Notes: generated from the letters alone by a model not told the origin. A stretch of DNA of 64,000 nt from Peptoclostridium sp965368085 (GCA_965368085.1 CBDULP010000002.1:62001-126000); one strand, 5' to 3'; shown: positions 43,928-53,536, counted from the first letter of the stretch. A program made the numbers and translations.

Positions 43928-44481
43928 TGAAAGAAATAGCAAAGCTTGGTGCGATACTGCTTGTGATAGCTTCAATATCGGCGGTAGTGCTTGGATTTAC
44001 AAATGAAGTTACAAAGCCTATAATACAGGCTCAGGCTGAGCAGGCCAGCAATGAGGCAAGAGCGGAAATACTTCCTGCCGCAAAGGAGTTTGAGGAAGTT
44101 TCAGGAGAGGATTTTGGTTCCATAGTAAAAGAAGTCTATAAGGGAATAGACGGAGACATTGTGGGATATACTATAAAGACTGTTCCAACAAGCGGATATG
44201 GCGGAGCCATAGAAGTTACAGTTGGGATAAGCGCAGACGGAAAGATAACTGGAGTTAACATAGGAAGCCATGCTGAGACTCCGGGGCTTGGAGCAAAGGC
44301 AAGCGGAGAGTTTAAGGACCAGTACTCTGGAAAGTCTGTAGAAAAGGAAATGGAAGTTATAAAGGCCGGAGCGCCACAGGACAACCAGATAGTTGCAATT
44401 TCGGGAGCCACAATAACGTCATCAGCCGTGACTGACGGCGTAAATGAGGCGATAAGAATATTTAACGAAGTGCTAAAGTAG
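43927..44481 (+). CDS. rnfG: Rnf complex subunit RnfG
   Basis: 184-residue subunit with one N-terminal membrane helix (about 5-25) and an extracytoplasmic domain. Covalent FMN attaches to the threonine of SGATITSSAV near the C-terminus. GYGGAIEVTVGI and HAETPGLGAKA are family motifs of NqrC/RnfG proteins. Start ATG 43927 overlaps the rnfD stop. It carries electrons within the complex. Confidence 0.96.
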   Translation: MKEIAKLGAILLVIASISAVVLGFTNEVTKPIIQAQAEQASNEARAEILPAAKEFEEVSGEDFGSIVKEVYKGIDGDIVGYTIKTVPTSGYGGAIEVTVGISADGKITGVNIGSHAETPGLGAKASGEFKDQYSGKSVEKEMEVIKAGAPQDNQIVAISGATITSSAVTDGVNEAIRIFNEVLK

Positions 44482-44496
44482 CTTGGAGGTGAAATT

Positions 44497-45087
44497 ATGA
44501 AACTTGCTAAGATATTTAAAAATGGTGTTATAAATGAAAACCCTATATTTGCGCAGGTGCTTGGAATGTGTCCGACACTTGCGGTCACGACGTCCGCAGA
44601 AAACGGATTGGGTATGGGTCTTGCGACTACAGCGGTGCTTATATGTTCAAACTTTGTAATATCGCTTGTAAGAAAGTTCATACCTTCAAAGATAAGAATA
44701 CCGGCGTTCATAGTTGTAATAGCGACATTTGTTACTCTTGTAGGAATGCTTTTAAAGGCTTATATGCCAACTCTTGACGCTGCACTGGGACTGTTCATAC
44801 CTCTTATAGTGGTAAACTGTCTTATACTTGCGAGGGCCGAAAGCTTTGCATCCAAGAACAACCCGGTTTCATCAATTGTAGATGGACTTGGAATGGGGCT
44901 TGGATTTGCCCTTTCGCTTACACTTCTTGGTTCAGTGAGAGAACTGTTTGGAAACGGAAGCATATTTGGAATGAGCCTTCTTGGAAGTACATATAATCCG
45001 GCACTTATAATGATACTTCCGCCAGGGGCGTTTTTGGCGCTTGGCCTTTTACTTGCCGGCTTCAAGAAGCTTACAGCGGCAAAATAA
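44497..45087 (+). CDS. rnfE: Rnf complex subunit RnfE
   Basis: 196-residue membrane protein with six helices, related to RnfA and NqrD. NGVINENPIFAQVLGMCPTLAVT is the diagnostic N-terminus with the conserved Cys that helps hold the intramembrane Fe-S cluster; VVNCLILARAE carries the second. GGAGG lies 9 bases before ATG 44497. Its pairing with RnfA forms the ion channel core in Rnf/Nqr structures. Confidence 0.96.
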   Translation: MKLAKIFKNGVINENPIFAQVLGMCPTLAVTTSAENGLGMGLATTAVLICSNFVISLVRKFIPSKIRIPAFIVVIATFVTLVGMLLKAYMPTLDAALGLFIPLIVVNCLILARAESFASKNNPVSSIVDGLGMGLGFALSLTLLGSVRELFGNGSIFGMSLLGSTYNPALIMILPPGAFLALGLLLAGFKKLTAAK

Positions 45088-45110
45088 AAAGAGAGTAGGG
45101 AGGTTGAAAG

Positions 45111-45683
45111 ATGAAATCTATATTTATAATATTGCTGAGTTCCATACTGGTAAACAACTTTGTAATGTCAAAATTTCTTGGAATATGTCCATTTCTTGGA
45201 GTTTCCAAGAAGGTTGAAACTTCTCTTGGTATGGGAATGGCGGTTACATTCGTAATGACACTTGCTTCTATAATTACTTATTTTGTACAGATTCTTCTTG
45301 TGAAGATGCACATAGAATTCTTGCAGACAATAGCGTTCATACTTGTAATAGCTTCGCTTGTGCAGTTTGTTGAAATGGTTATACAAAAGGTGAGCCCGAC
45401 GCTTTATCAGGCGCTTGGAGTTTTCCTTCCTCTTATAACTACAAACTGTGCCGTGCTGGGGGTTTCAATACTTAACGTACAGAGCGAATACAATCTTGTT
45501 CAGACTATATTCAACGGACTAGGTGCAGCTGTCGGATTTACGCTTGCAATAGTGCTGTTTGCGGGAATAAGAGAGAGACTTGAAATATCAGATGTTCCGG
45601 AAATATTCAAGGGATTCCCTATAGCGCTTATAACTGCGGGACTTATGTCTATAGCATTTCTTGGATTTGCAGGACTTGTATAG
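45111..45683 (+). CDS. rnfA: Rnf complex subunit RnfA
   Basis: 190-residue six-helix membrane subunit. ILVNNFVMSKFLGICPFLGVSKK and ITTNCAVLGVSI hold the two cysteines for the membrane Fe-S cluster shared with RnfE. ATG 45111 is 7 bases after GGGAGG. rnfB follows 12 bases later. Confidence 0.96.
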   Translation: MKSIFIILLSSILVNNFVMSKFLGICPFLGVSKKVETSLGMGMAVTFVMTLASIITYFVQILLVKMHIEFLQTIAFILVIASLVQFVEMVIQKVSPTLYQALGVFLPLITTNCAVLGVSILNVQSEYNLVQTIFNGLGAAVGFTLAIVLFAGIRERLEISDVPEIFKGFPIALITAGLMSIAFLGFAGLV

Positions 45684-45695
45684 GAGGTGCGATGA

Positions 45696-46568
45696 TTGGA
45701 TAATGTAATAATTAACTCGGTTTTGAGTCTTGGAGCAATGGGACTTTTGTTTGGAGCGGGACTTGCATATGCATCGCAAAAATTTGCAGTGGAAGTTGAC
45801 CCGAAGGCTGAAGCCATAAGTGATATTCTGCCTGGCGCGAACTGCGGAGGCTGTGGGCTTCCGGGATGCGGTGCGCTTGCGCAGGCAATAGCAAATGGAG
45901 ATGCCCCTGTCAATGCATGTCCGGTAGGAGGAGCTGCAGCAGCTGAGGCAATAGCAAATGTAATGGGAGTTTCTGCCGATGCAGGAGAGAAAAAGGTTGC
46001 AAGGGTAATATGCAAGGGAACGTGTGAGTCGGCAAAAGACAAGGCACAGTATAAGGGTATAAGCGACTGCAAGGCTGCGGTTCTTGCAAACAGCGGGGCG
46101 AAATCATGCCAGTACGGATGCCTTGGACTCGGAACATGTGAAAAGGTATGTGCATTTGGAGCGATATATATGAAAGATGGGATAGCGCACATAGACAAGG
46201 ACAAATGCGTGGCATGTGGAAAATGTCTTGAAGCGTGCCCTAAAAGCGTTATAGAGTGGGCGCCGTACAAGCAGGAAGTTGTTGTGGACTGTAACAGCAA
46301 AGAATTCGGCAAGGCTGTTAAGGACAAATGCTCAGTGGGATGCATAGGCTGTGGAATATGTGCGAAGGTTTGTCCGTTCGACGCAATAACAATAGAAAAC
46401 AAGCTTGCCAAGATAGACTATGAAAAATGCAAGCAGTGCTATAAATGTGTTGTAAAGTGTCCTACTGGGGCCATATCAGGAAATGTTGAAAAAGCTGAAA
46501 AAATCAAAAAGGCAATGAAGGCAAAAGAGGAAAGAGAAAAAGCAAAACAAGAGGCTTCAAACGCTTAG
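45696..46568 (+). CDS. rnfB: Rnf complex subunit RnfB (ferredoxin-oxidising)
   Basis: 290-residue subunit that accepts electrons from reduced ferredoxin. One N-terminal membrane helix precedes the cluster domain NCGGCGLPGCG, then a middle cysteine group (CQYGCLGLGTCEKVC) and three ferredoxin 4Fe-4S motifs (CVACGKCLEAC, CIGCGICAKVC, CKQCYKCVVKC), more than in proteobacterial RnfB and typical of clostridial ones. The tail is Lys/Glu-rich. TTG 45696 is the start, 7 bases after AGGAGG; a nearby ATG (45692) is out of frame and stops at once. Last gene of the cluster, followed by a terminator. Confidence 0.96.
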   Translation: MDNVIINSVLSLGAMGLLFGAGLAYASQKFAVEVDPKAEAISDILPGANCGGCGLPGCGALAQAIANGDAPVNACPVGGAAAAEAIANVMGVSADAGEKKVARVICKGTCESAKDKAQYKGISDCKAAVLANSGAKSCQYGCLGLGTCEKVCAFGAIYMKDGIAHIDKDKCVACGKCLEACPKSVIEWAPYKQEVVVDCNSKEFGKAVKDKCSVGCIGCGICAKVCPFDAITIENKLAKIDYEKCKQCYKCVVKCPTGAISGNVEKAEKIKKAMKAKEEREKAKQEASNA

Positions 46569-46585
46569 AATAAAAAAGCATCACT

Positions 46586-46635
46586 AAAAAGCAGCAGGAG
46601 GCATGAATTATGCATACTGTTGCTTTTTTTGTTTT
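46586..46635 (+). terminator. Rho-independent terminator after rnfB
   Basis: AAAAAGCAGCAG (46586-46597) pairs with CTGTTGCTTTTT (46617-46628) through one wobble, with an inner GCAT/ATGC hairpin, followed by T-rich sequence. It ends the rnf operon. Confidence 0.87.
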
Positions 46636-46744
46636 TGAGTGATAAACTAAGTCGTTAGGCAGATGTGCGGTTTGCAGCACAGGTTCATGATTGCGAATGC
46701 ATTTTGCTAAAGTTTTACATTACATAGTTTCAAAGGAGGCAAAC

Positions 46745-47329
46745 ATGAAAAAAATAATATTGTCGTCAGCTTCCCCTAGAAGAAAAGAACTACTTGAACA
46801 AATAGGGGTTAAATTTGATATAATTGTAAGTGATATTGATGAAAGTATAGAAGGAGACATAGAACCTACGGAGCTTGTGAAAAAGCTTGCGCTCATGAAG
46901 GCGAAAAATGTATATGACTCAGTGGACGACAAAGACGTCGTGGTGATAGGCGCGGACACTGTCGTAGTACATGATGGCAGGGTGATAGGAAAACCTGAAG
47001 ATGAAAAGGATGCTTTTAAAATATTGAGCCGTTTGAGCGGAGATGTCAACTACGTCTATACCGGAGTCGCGGTTATAGGCTGCGGCAGAACAGTTGATTT
47101 TTATGAAGAGACAAAGGTGTATATGAAGAACATGACAGAGAAAGAGATCAATGAATATATAAAAACATCGGAGCCAATGGATAAGGCGGGAGCTTATGGC
47201 ATACAGGGTTTTGGAGCTGTATTTGTTGAGAAGATAGAAGGAGACTACAATAATGTAGTGGGCCTTCCACTGGCAAAGCTTTACGATGTAATTAAAGAAC
47301 TGGACGAAGAATTTATCAAATGGAACTGA
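46745..47329 (+). CDS. maf: Maf family nucleoside triphosphate pyrophosphatase
   Basis: 194-residue Maf protein that hydrolyses dTTP/UTP or modified nucleotides and is linked to septum control. SSASPRRKELLEQIG, SDIDESIEG and the active-site GADTVVVHDGRVIGKPED are clear; YGIQGFGAVFVEKIEGDYNNVVGLP ends the fold. Frame stays open upstream to 46691, but AAAGGAGG before ATG 46745 decides the start. The maf-radC-mreBCD order is conserved in Firmicutes. Confidence 0.95.
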   Translation: MKKIILSSASPRRKELLEQIGVKFDIIVSDIDESIEGDIEPTELVKKLALMKAKNVYDSVDDKDVVVIGADTVVVHDGRVIGKPEDEKDAFKILSRLSGDVNYVYTGVAVIGCGRTVDFYEETKVYMKNMTEKEINEYIKTSEPMDKAGAYGIQGFGAVFVEKIEGDYNNVVGLPLAKLYDVIKELDEEFIKWN

Positions 47330-47482
47330 TTCGTATTGGTATACGCACAGGGCAAATACAAATCGCAATAGAATTTGAACATGATGGGCATAAGTGCTTT
47401 GAATATTAATGAAGTATTAATTTTCAACTCTCGGGCTATTTTTTTAAACTGATATGTTATATAATTCAAGGAGGGAAAAACT

Positions 47483-48178
47483 ATGAGCGGATCTGAGAGC
47501 ATACTTATAAATGAAATGTCAAAATATGAACGTCCAAGAGAAAAGCTTATTATCAAAGGCGCAAAATATCTTTCGGACTCAGAACTACTTGCGATACTTA
47601 TAAGGACTGGCAGCAAGAACTTGTCGGCGATAGATCTTGCAAACAGGGTCATAAATGCGGACAGTGAAGGCATAAGAAGGCTTCAAAACATAACGGTTGA
47701 AGAGCTCAGTGACATAAAAGGCATAGGGACCGCAAAGGCTTGCCAGATAATAGCGGCACTGGAGCTTGGAAAAAGGATATCAAGGCTTTCGAAGGGGCAC
47801 AGGCCGCAAATAACTCATCCGGGTGACATATCAAACATATATATGGAAGAGATGAGATATTTAAAAAAGGAAGTTTTCAAGACAGTTCTTTTGAACACTA
47901 AAAATGAAATCATATGCGATATAGATGTTTCCACTGGAACGCTTAATTCGTCAATAGTCCATCCGAGGGAAGTGTTTACAGAGCCGATAAAAAGAAGTGC
48001 AAACAGCATAATGCTGGTTCATAACCATCCTTCTGGAAACCCTTCACCGAGCGGTGAGGACAAGAACATAACCAGAAGACTTATGGAATGCGCAGACATA
48101 ATAGGAATAAAGATACTTGATCACATAATACTTGGAGATGGAGTATATTTTAGCTTTAAAGAGCATTCGCTCATCTAG
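47483..48178 (+). CDS. radC: RadC/MPN-domain protein
   Basis: 231-residue RadC-family protein: an N-terminal helix-hairpin-helix region (about 1-100, ELSDIKGIGTAKACQIIA) and a C-terminal JAMM/MPN domain with the metal motif HNHPSGNPSPSGED. Despite the name, a DNA-repair role is not established. ATG 47483 follows GGAGGG. A TATAAT box at 47460-47465 upstream suggests its own promoter, but the -35 is poor. mreB starts 17 bases after its stop. Confidence 0.94.
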   Translation: MSGSESILINEMSKYERPREKLIIKGAKYLSDSELLAILIRTGSKNLSAIDLANRVINADSEGIRRLQNITVEELSDIKGIGTAKACQIIAALELGKRISRLSKGHRPQITHPGDISNIYMEEMRYLKKEVFKTVLLNTKNEIICDIDVSTGTLNSSIVHPREVFTEPIKRSANSIMLVHNHPSGNPSPSGEDKNITRRLMECADIIGIKILDHIILGDGVYFSFKEHSLI

Positions 48179-48195
48179 AAAGGAGATTGACATCA

Positions 48196-49287
48196 ATGTC
48201 TAAAGATAAAACAAACAAAAGCAAAAACAAATCACCAAAGAAGAAAATGGGGTTTGGTAATTTTTTCAGCATAAAAACTAATGACATGGGGATAGACCTT
48301 GGAACCGCTAATACAGTTGTATATTTAAGGGGTAAGGGAATAGTTCTCAGAGAGCCTTCGGTTGTAGCCATAGAAGAACACGGCAAATCTGTACTTGAGG
48401 TTGGAGAAGAAGCAAAAAAAATGATAGGAAGAACTCCGGGGAACATTATAGCGATAAGGCCTATGAGAGACGGAGTTATTGCGGATTTCGACGTGACGCA
48501 GAGTATGATAAAATACTTTATAAAGAAGGCCAGCCCGCAAAAAACCGTATTCAGCCCGAGGATAGTGATATGTATACCATTTGGAATCACAGAGGTTGAA
48601 AAAAGAGCTGTTGAAGACGCTGCCATGCAGGCGGGGGCGAGAGAGGTCTACCTTATAGAGGAACCTATGGCCGCAGCTATTGGTGCTGGACTTCAAGTGG
48701 CAGAGCCATATGGAAACATGGTGGTTGATATAGGCGGGGGAACTACTGAAATAGCTGTCATATCACTCGGAGGAATAGTCACGGCTAAATCCGTAAGAGT
48801 TGGAGGAGACGAGCTTGACGATTCCATAGTCAGCTATGTAAAAAAAGAATACAACCTCATGATAGGTGAAAGAACTGCAGAGGAAATTAAAATAACTATA
48901 GGATCGGCACATGAATATGAGGCCGGGGAAAAGAAAATGATGATAAGGGGAAGGGACCTTGTGCAGGGGCTTCCAAAGACAATAGAGGTGGATGCACATG
49001 AGATAAGGCAGGCTTTAAGTGAGCCAGTAACAGTAATACTGGATGCTGTAAAGGCGACTCTTGAAAAGACTCCACCAGAACTTGCGGCAGACATAATGAC
49101 AAACGGCATAATGCTGACAGGAGGAGGAGCTCTCTTAAAGGGACTTGATGTTCTTATTAAAAAGGAGACGTTTATGCCTGTCAAGATAGCTGAAAACCCT
49201 CTTGACTGCGTTGCGCTTGGAACGGGAAAGGTCATTGAGGAGATAGAAAGCCTTAAAAAAGTTCTAATATCAACAAAAAAATTGTAA
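48196..49287 (+). CDS. mreB: Rod-shape actin homologue MreB
   Basis: 363-residue MreB filament protein that positions elongation-phase wall synthesis. The actin fold starts at about residue 29 (DMGIDLGTANTVVY), with phosphate loops VVDIGGGTTEIAV and GIMLTGGGALLKGLD. Before it is a very basic extension (SKDKTNKSKNKSPKKK and a following GFGNFFS segment); most MreB proteins are 330-345 residues and lack it. Start: AGGAG (48181-48185) is 10 bases before ATG 48196, while TTG 48187 is too close. mreC, mreD, PBP2 and minCDE follow in one block. Confidence 0.95.
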   Translation: MSKDKTNKSKNKSPKKKMGFGNFFSIKTNDMGIDLGTANTVVYLRGKGIVLREPSVVAIEEHGKSVLEVGEEAKKMIGRTPGNIIAIRPMRDGVIADFDVTQSMIKYFIKKASPQKTVFSPRIVICIPFGITEVEKRAVEDAAMQAGAREVYLIEEPMAAAIGAGLQVAEPYGNMVVDIGGGTTEIAVISLGGIVTAKSVRVGGDELDDSIVSYVKKEYNLMIGERTAEEIKITIGSAHEYEAGEKKMMIRGRDLVQGLPKTIEVDAHEIRQALSEPVTVILDAVKATLEKTPPELAADIMTNGIMLTGGGALLKGLDVLIKKETFMPVKIAENPLDCVALGTGKVIEEIESLKKVLISTKKL

Positions 49288-49305
49288 CAGACGGTGATGT
49301 CAAAT

Positions 49306-50178
49306 ATGAAGCTTAAAATAAAAAAATACAGTAAAAATAAAAAAGAAGTGATAGCAGCTGTCAGTGTGGCTATCACTCTATTTTTAATTGCGCTTTTTTC
49401 AATGTCTGGAAATAACGCATTGTCCAAGGTGACATCAGGCACTATGGATGCCCTTACCCCTTCAGAAAGGATTACAGGGGGATTGTTTTCAAGCATAAAG
49501 AAAAATATAAGCGGTATGTTCAGTTACAAGGAAAATATTAAGCAGATTGAGGATCTGAGGAAAGAAAATCAAAAACTAAAAAAAGAGCTTATAGATATGG
49601 ATATACTAGAAGAGGATTTAAGGAGTCTTGAAGACTTGAAAAATGCTATCAACTATGTTGGAATTACAAATCCCAAAAGCTATGTCAGTGCAAGCGTTGT
49701 CGCAAAAAATGATGGAAACTGGTATGAAAGCTTTGTCATAGGTGCGGGCGAAAAAGACGGAGTGGAAATCGAAAGCATAGTAGTTACAGGAGACGGGCTT
49801 GCAGGAATAGTATATGAAATTTCTTCGAATTATTCAAAGGCAATATCCCTTTTGAATTACAAATCGGCAGTGAGCTTCAAAGTACTCAGAAAGAGCGACT
49901 ACATGGGCGTAATAAGAAAAAACATTTCAGTGGATTCAGCCAAGAATGTAAAGGGATATCTTGTGGGATACATGTTTGACATGGAGTATGATGCTGTTCC
50001 GGGAGACATACTCATAACATCCGGACTTGGAATGTATCCGGAAGGGATTCCCATAGGAGAGATTGAACAGGTCATAGAGGACAAAAAGAATCTCGTGAAG
50101 AATATAAAGGTGAGACCATATGTGAATTTTAAAAAGCTGGATGATGTCATGATAATAAACCCAAATAGAATTGAGTAG
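49306..50178 (+). CDS. mreC: Rod-shape protein MreC
   Basis: 290-residue single-pass protein. Basic N-terminus, membrane helix (about 15-35), coiled coil (about 65-105, IEDLRKENQKLKKELIDMD), then the beta-rich extracytoplasmic domain (VSASVVAKNDGNWYESFVIG). It links MreB filaments to PBP2 and RodA. GTG 49294 and ATG 49297 are in frame; ATG 49306 is preferred because GGTGAT lies 7 bases before it, though the choice is not certain. Confidence 0.93.
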   Translation: MKLKIKKYSKNKKEVIAAVSVAITLFLIALFSMSGNNALSKVTSGTMDALTPSERITGGLFSSIKKNISGMFSYKENIKQIEDLRKENQKLKKELIDMDILEEDLRSLEDLKNAINYVGITNPKSYVSASVVAKNDGNWYESFVIGAGEKDGVEIESIVVTGDGLAGIVYEISSNYSKAISLLNYKSAVSFKVLRKSDYMGVIRKNISVDSAKNVKGYLVGYMFDMEYDAVPGDILITSGLGMYPEGIPIGEIEQVIEDKKNLVKNIKVRPYVNFKKLDDVMIINPNRIE

Positions 50179-50190
50179 GGCGGTATGAAT

Positions 50191-50688
50191 ATGAAAACTG
50201 CGATTTTTTTGGCTATGTCATTTATAGTAGTCATATTTGAAAACAGCATATTGAACAATTTCAAGATATTTGGATCGTCAGCGGACTTCCTTTTAATATA
50301 CATCTGCCTGATTTCCATATCAGCTGAAAAAAAAGCAGCTGTAGCAACGGCGGTATGCGCAGGATTTTTGAGGGACATGCTGGTGGGAAACATAATAGGT
50401 TTGGATGCGCTTATATTCTTTATAATAGCGCATGTATACAGCTATATAAAAGACAAGATATTCAAGGAAAGCAGATTTACAATAGCTGTGCTTTTAATAT
50501 TTGCAAGCGTAGTGGGTTCTGCATTTAAAATGACTTTTTATAAGGAATATATAAATGGAAACCTGTACACTACAATGTTTAGAAATTTTACTGTATTTCC
50601 AGCTGTAAACAGTATAATTGCCGTGATTTCATATAGGTTTTGGGAAAAGATCGATAAAAATTTTAAGAAAGCAACATCGCTTTACTAG
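50191..50688 (+). CDS. mreD: Rod-shape protein MreD
   Basis: 165-residue polytopic membrane protein with about five helices. The sequence is weakly conserved as usual for MreD, but NFKIFGSSADFLLIYICLIS and AVCAGFLRDMLVGNIIGLDAL fit the family, and its place between mreC and the PBP2 gene is decisive. ATG 50191 is 8 bases after GGGCGG; ATG 50185 is too close. Confidence 0.92.
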   Translation: MKTAIFLAMSFIVVIFENSILNNFKIFGSSADFLLIYICLISISAEKKAAVATAVCAGFLRDMLVGNIIGLDALIFFIIAHVYSYIKDKIFKESRFTIAVLLIFASVVGSAFKMTFYKEYINGNLYTTMFRNFTVFPAVNSIIAVISYRFWEKIDKNFKKATSLY

Positions 50689-50709
50689 ATTTGTATAAGG
50701 GTGGAGGCT

Positions 50710-53502
50710 ATGATTCAAAACAAAAAGTTTGAAGATAGATTTGACGTTTTAAGGCTGGCGTTTATTTTCATTTTCTGCATACTGGCTGCAAGAATTTCAT
50801 TTATGACTATAATACAGGGCGAAGAATATTATAAACAGGCGTCAAACAAGGTTTATAGAAAAATATCAGTCCAGTCGCCTAGAGGAGAGATAAGGGATAG
50901 GTATGGCAGGTTGCTTGCAGGCAGCAGACCGAGTTTCACAGTTCGAATATCTAAAAATGAAGTATTAAAAGACAGGACAAATGACGTGGTGCTGGAGCTT
51001 GTGAACATATTGGAGAAAAATGGGGATGAATATCTGGACGAATTTCCAATAGTGACGGACAATGGAACATATGAGTTTAAGTTTGATGAAAAAATAAATG
51101 AGTGGAAAGTAGACAACAATATTCCGTTGGTAAGCAGTGCGAAAGAAAGTTTCTATATTATGGCGGACAGGCTTGTTGAAAGTGGAACAATAGATGCGGA
51201 CATATATGCCATGGAGCCGTATAAGCTGCAAGAGCTGCTTAATGCCAAGGGGAAATATCCTCCCATATATGTTTCGAAGTGGAAGTTTTCCGAGCAGGTA
51301 AGGAAGGAAAACTGGCTTTATGGGTATGGACTAAAGGATGAAAATATAAGTGCGAACGAGGCTTTTGATAAGATAAAAAAATATTTTAAGCTGGATAATA
51401 CAGCAGACATTGAAGATGCCAGAAAGATAATGTCTATAAGGGATCTTTTGAAAGCAAAAGGATATCTTCAGTATCAGCCGGTAGACGTTGCAGTGGATGT
51501 ATCACAAAAAACAGTTGCTGAAATAGAGGAAAGGGGAGTGCAGCTTACGGGGGTAGGCGTTGAAATCAAGCCCGTAAGGTACTATCCAAACGGCAGTACA
51601 GCATCCCATATACTCGGACAAATGGGAAAGATTTCCCAGACGCAGGAAATAGAGTATTATGTAAAGGAAAAGGGATACAGTCAAAATGACATGATAGGCA
51701 AAACGGGAATAGAAAAAGAATTTGAGGAAAGACTAAATGGAACGGACGGTTACACGAGGGTTCAGGTGGATGCTGCCGGAAGGCTTGTAAAGAGGCTTGA
51801 CATGAATGAGCCCTTGCCAGGAGACACAATATACCTCACTATTGATCTCGATCTTCAAAAAAAGGCTGAGGAATCGCTAAACAATGTGCTCCAGACGATA
51901 AGAACTGGGGGCACTTACAACAGTAAATGGGGAAACTACAGGCTTAGAGACAACAAAAAGATATACAACAAGGCGACGTCCGGAGCCGTAGTCGCACTGG
52001 ATGTCAATACAGGAGAAGTCCTGGCGCTTGCAAATTACCCAGACTACGATCCAAACCTGTTTTCGACTGGGATATCGAGCAAGGACATGAAAAATCTGCT
52101 TCCGGAAAACAGGAATGACCTTCTTGCAGCAAGACCGCTTTACAACATATCTACAATGACAGCTGTACAGCCTGGATCGACTTTCAAGATGATAACTGGT
52201 CTTGCAGGGCTAGAAGCGGGCCTGTCACCGACATATATTATAAGGGACAAGGGATATATAAAGCTGGGTAATAAGACTTTTGGATGCTGGATATGGAACA
52301 GCAGCAGGGGAAATCATGGGGATACTGATCTTTACAAGGCCCTGGAGGTCTCATGCAACTACTACTTCTACAGTTTGAGCGTAGGATACAACTATGGGGC
52401 AGACAAGCCGCTGCCTGTGAAGATGAGTGTGGATGACATATTGCATTACGCAAGGCTTTTCGGGCTTGACGAAGAGACCGGGATACAGATAGAGGAATTT
52501 GCAGGAACGGTTCCAAACCCGGAGGATAAGCTCAAAATGACGAAGAGGATGCTTAAAAACAGACTCAGCAAAAAACTTGAGAAATATTTTGAGGACATAG
52601 AGAAAAACAAGGATACAAGCGAATATGAAAAAAGGGTTGAGACGATAATTTCGTGGACGGAGGAAAACCCTTCAAGGGGAGAAATTATAAGAAGGCTTGA
52701 AGAGCTTAAAATAAAAAGCGACAAGATCAGCGAAGTTACGGATCTTGTGAAATACAGCTATTTCAACCAAGCTCAGTGGGGCACTGGCGATAGTTTCAAC
52801 ATAGCCATAGGGCAGGGGGAAAACTCATATACCACTATACAAATGGCTAACTATATCTCTGCGATATCAAACGGAGGCTATAAAAATAGGGTTACTGTGG
52901 TGGACAAAATAGAATCTTATGATAAACTTAAAATAGAGAGAATAGAGCGAAAACACGAAAAAATAGATTTGGTTAACGAGAAAAATTTAGAAGACATAAA
53001 AAAGGGTATGAGAAGAGTTACAACCATAGGAACGGCAAGGAGTGTGTTTGGAAGGTTTCCAGTTGCAACAGCAGCAAAGACGGGTACCGCGCAAAAAAGT
53101 GGAAGGATGCCGGCTAAAGACGAGCAGGAGTATATATATTCCCACCTGCCTAGCTTTGGAGTTTCAAGAGAGAATCTTGATCAAAAAGCCGATGAACTGG
53201 AAGCGGAGTCTGCCAAGAAAATGGACAGGGAGTACTTTTTGAGAAGTGCCCTTTTGAAACTCAACCCGAATCTCAAATCTGCCGATATAGACAGGTTCAA
53301 GGACACATATGACGACTTTGCGTGGTTTGTATCATTTGCACCATATGACAAACCAGAGATTGCGGTTGTAGTCCTTATATTCCAAGGTGGGCACGGAGGA
53401 TACGGGGCCCCTATAGCAAGAGATGTAATTGCACAATATATGGGACTGGAAGATGATTTTGACAATCAAAAAATTGATTACTCAGGCAGATTGACGGAGT
53501 AA
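50710..53502 (+). CDS. mrdA: Class B penicillin-binding protein 2 (elongasome transpeptidase)
   Basis: 930-residue PBP2/MrdA-type transpeptidase: N-terminal membrane anchor (about 15-33), pedestal domain, then the catalytic domain with SxxK STFK (Ser490), SxN SCN (548-550) and KTG (790-792). It is about 250-300 residues longer than ordinary PBP2. Two helical, charged inserts lie between GTVPNPEDK and QWGTGDSFNIAIG, and between KTGTA and DDFAWFVSFAP. A Cys (FGCWIW) and a His (RGNHGD) lie just before SCN. GTG 50701 is an alternative start. Position after mreBCD and before rodA argues for the RodA partner. Confidence 0.92.
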   Translation: MIQNKKFEDRFDVLRLAFIFIFCILAARISFMTIIQGEEYYKQASNKVYRKISVQSPRGEIRDRYGRLLAGSRPSFTVRISKNEVLKDRTNDVVLELVNILEKNGDEYLDEFPIVTDNGTYEFKFDEKINEWKVDNNIPLVSSAKESFYIMADRLVESGTIDADIYAMEPYKLQELLNAKGKYPPIYVSKWKFSEQVRKENWLYGYGLKDENISANEAFDKIKKYFKLDNTADIEDARKIMSIRDLLKAKGYLQYQPVDVAVDVSQKTVAEIEERGVQLTGVGVEIKPVRYYPNGSTASHILGQMGKISQTQEIEYYVKEKGYSQNDMIGKTGIEKEFEERLNGTDGYTRVQVDAAGRLVKRLDMNEPLPGDTIYLTIDLDLQKKAEESLNNVLQTIRTGGTYNSKWGNYRLRDNKKIYNKATSGAVVALDVNTGEVLALANYPDYDPNLFSTGISSKDMKNLLPENRNDLLAARPLYNISTMTAVQPGSTFKMITGLAGLEAGLSPTYIIRDKGYIKLGNKTFGCWIWNSSRGNHGDTDLYKALEVSCNYYFYSLSVGYNYGADKPLPVKMSVDDILHYARLFGLDEETGIQIEEFAGTVPNPEDKLKMTKRMLKNRLSKKLEKYFEDIEKNKDTSEYEKRVETIISWTEENPSRGEIIRRLEELKIKSDKISEVTDLVKYSYFNQAQWGTGDSFNIAIGQGENSYTTIQMANYISAISNGGYKNRVTVVDKIESYDKLKIERIERKHEKIDLVNEKNLEDIKKGMRRVTTIGTARSVFGRFPVATAAKTGTAQKSGRMPAKDEQEYIYSHLPSFGVSRENLDQKADELEAESAKKMDREYFLRSALLKLNPNLKSADIDRFKDTYDDFAWFVSFAPYDKPEIAVVVLIFQGGHGGYGAPIARDVIAQYMGLEDDFDNQKIDYSGRLTE

Positions 53503-53536
53503 AAGAGCATTTAATAAAATATATGGAGGAGTCTGT

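Noticed and set aside
45500..46411. Long open frame on the minus strand opposite rnfB and the end of rnfA
   Set aside because: It runs antisense to a confidently identified gene, has no ribosome site and its translation is low-complexity Ser/Pro/Ala/His, an effect of the codon pattern of the real genes.
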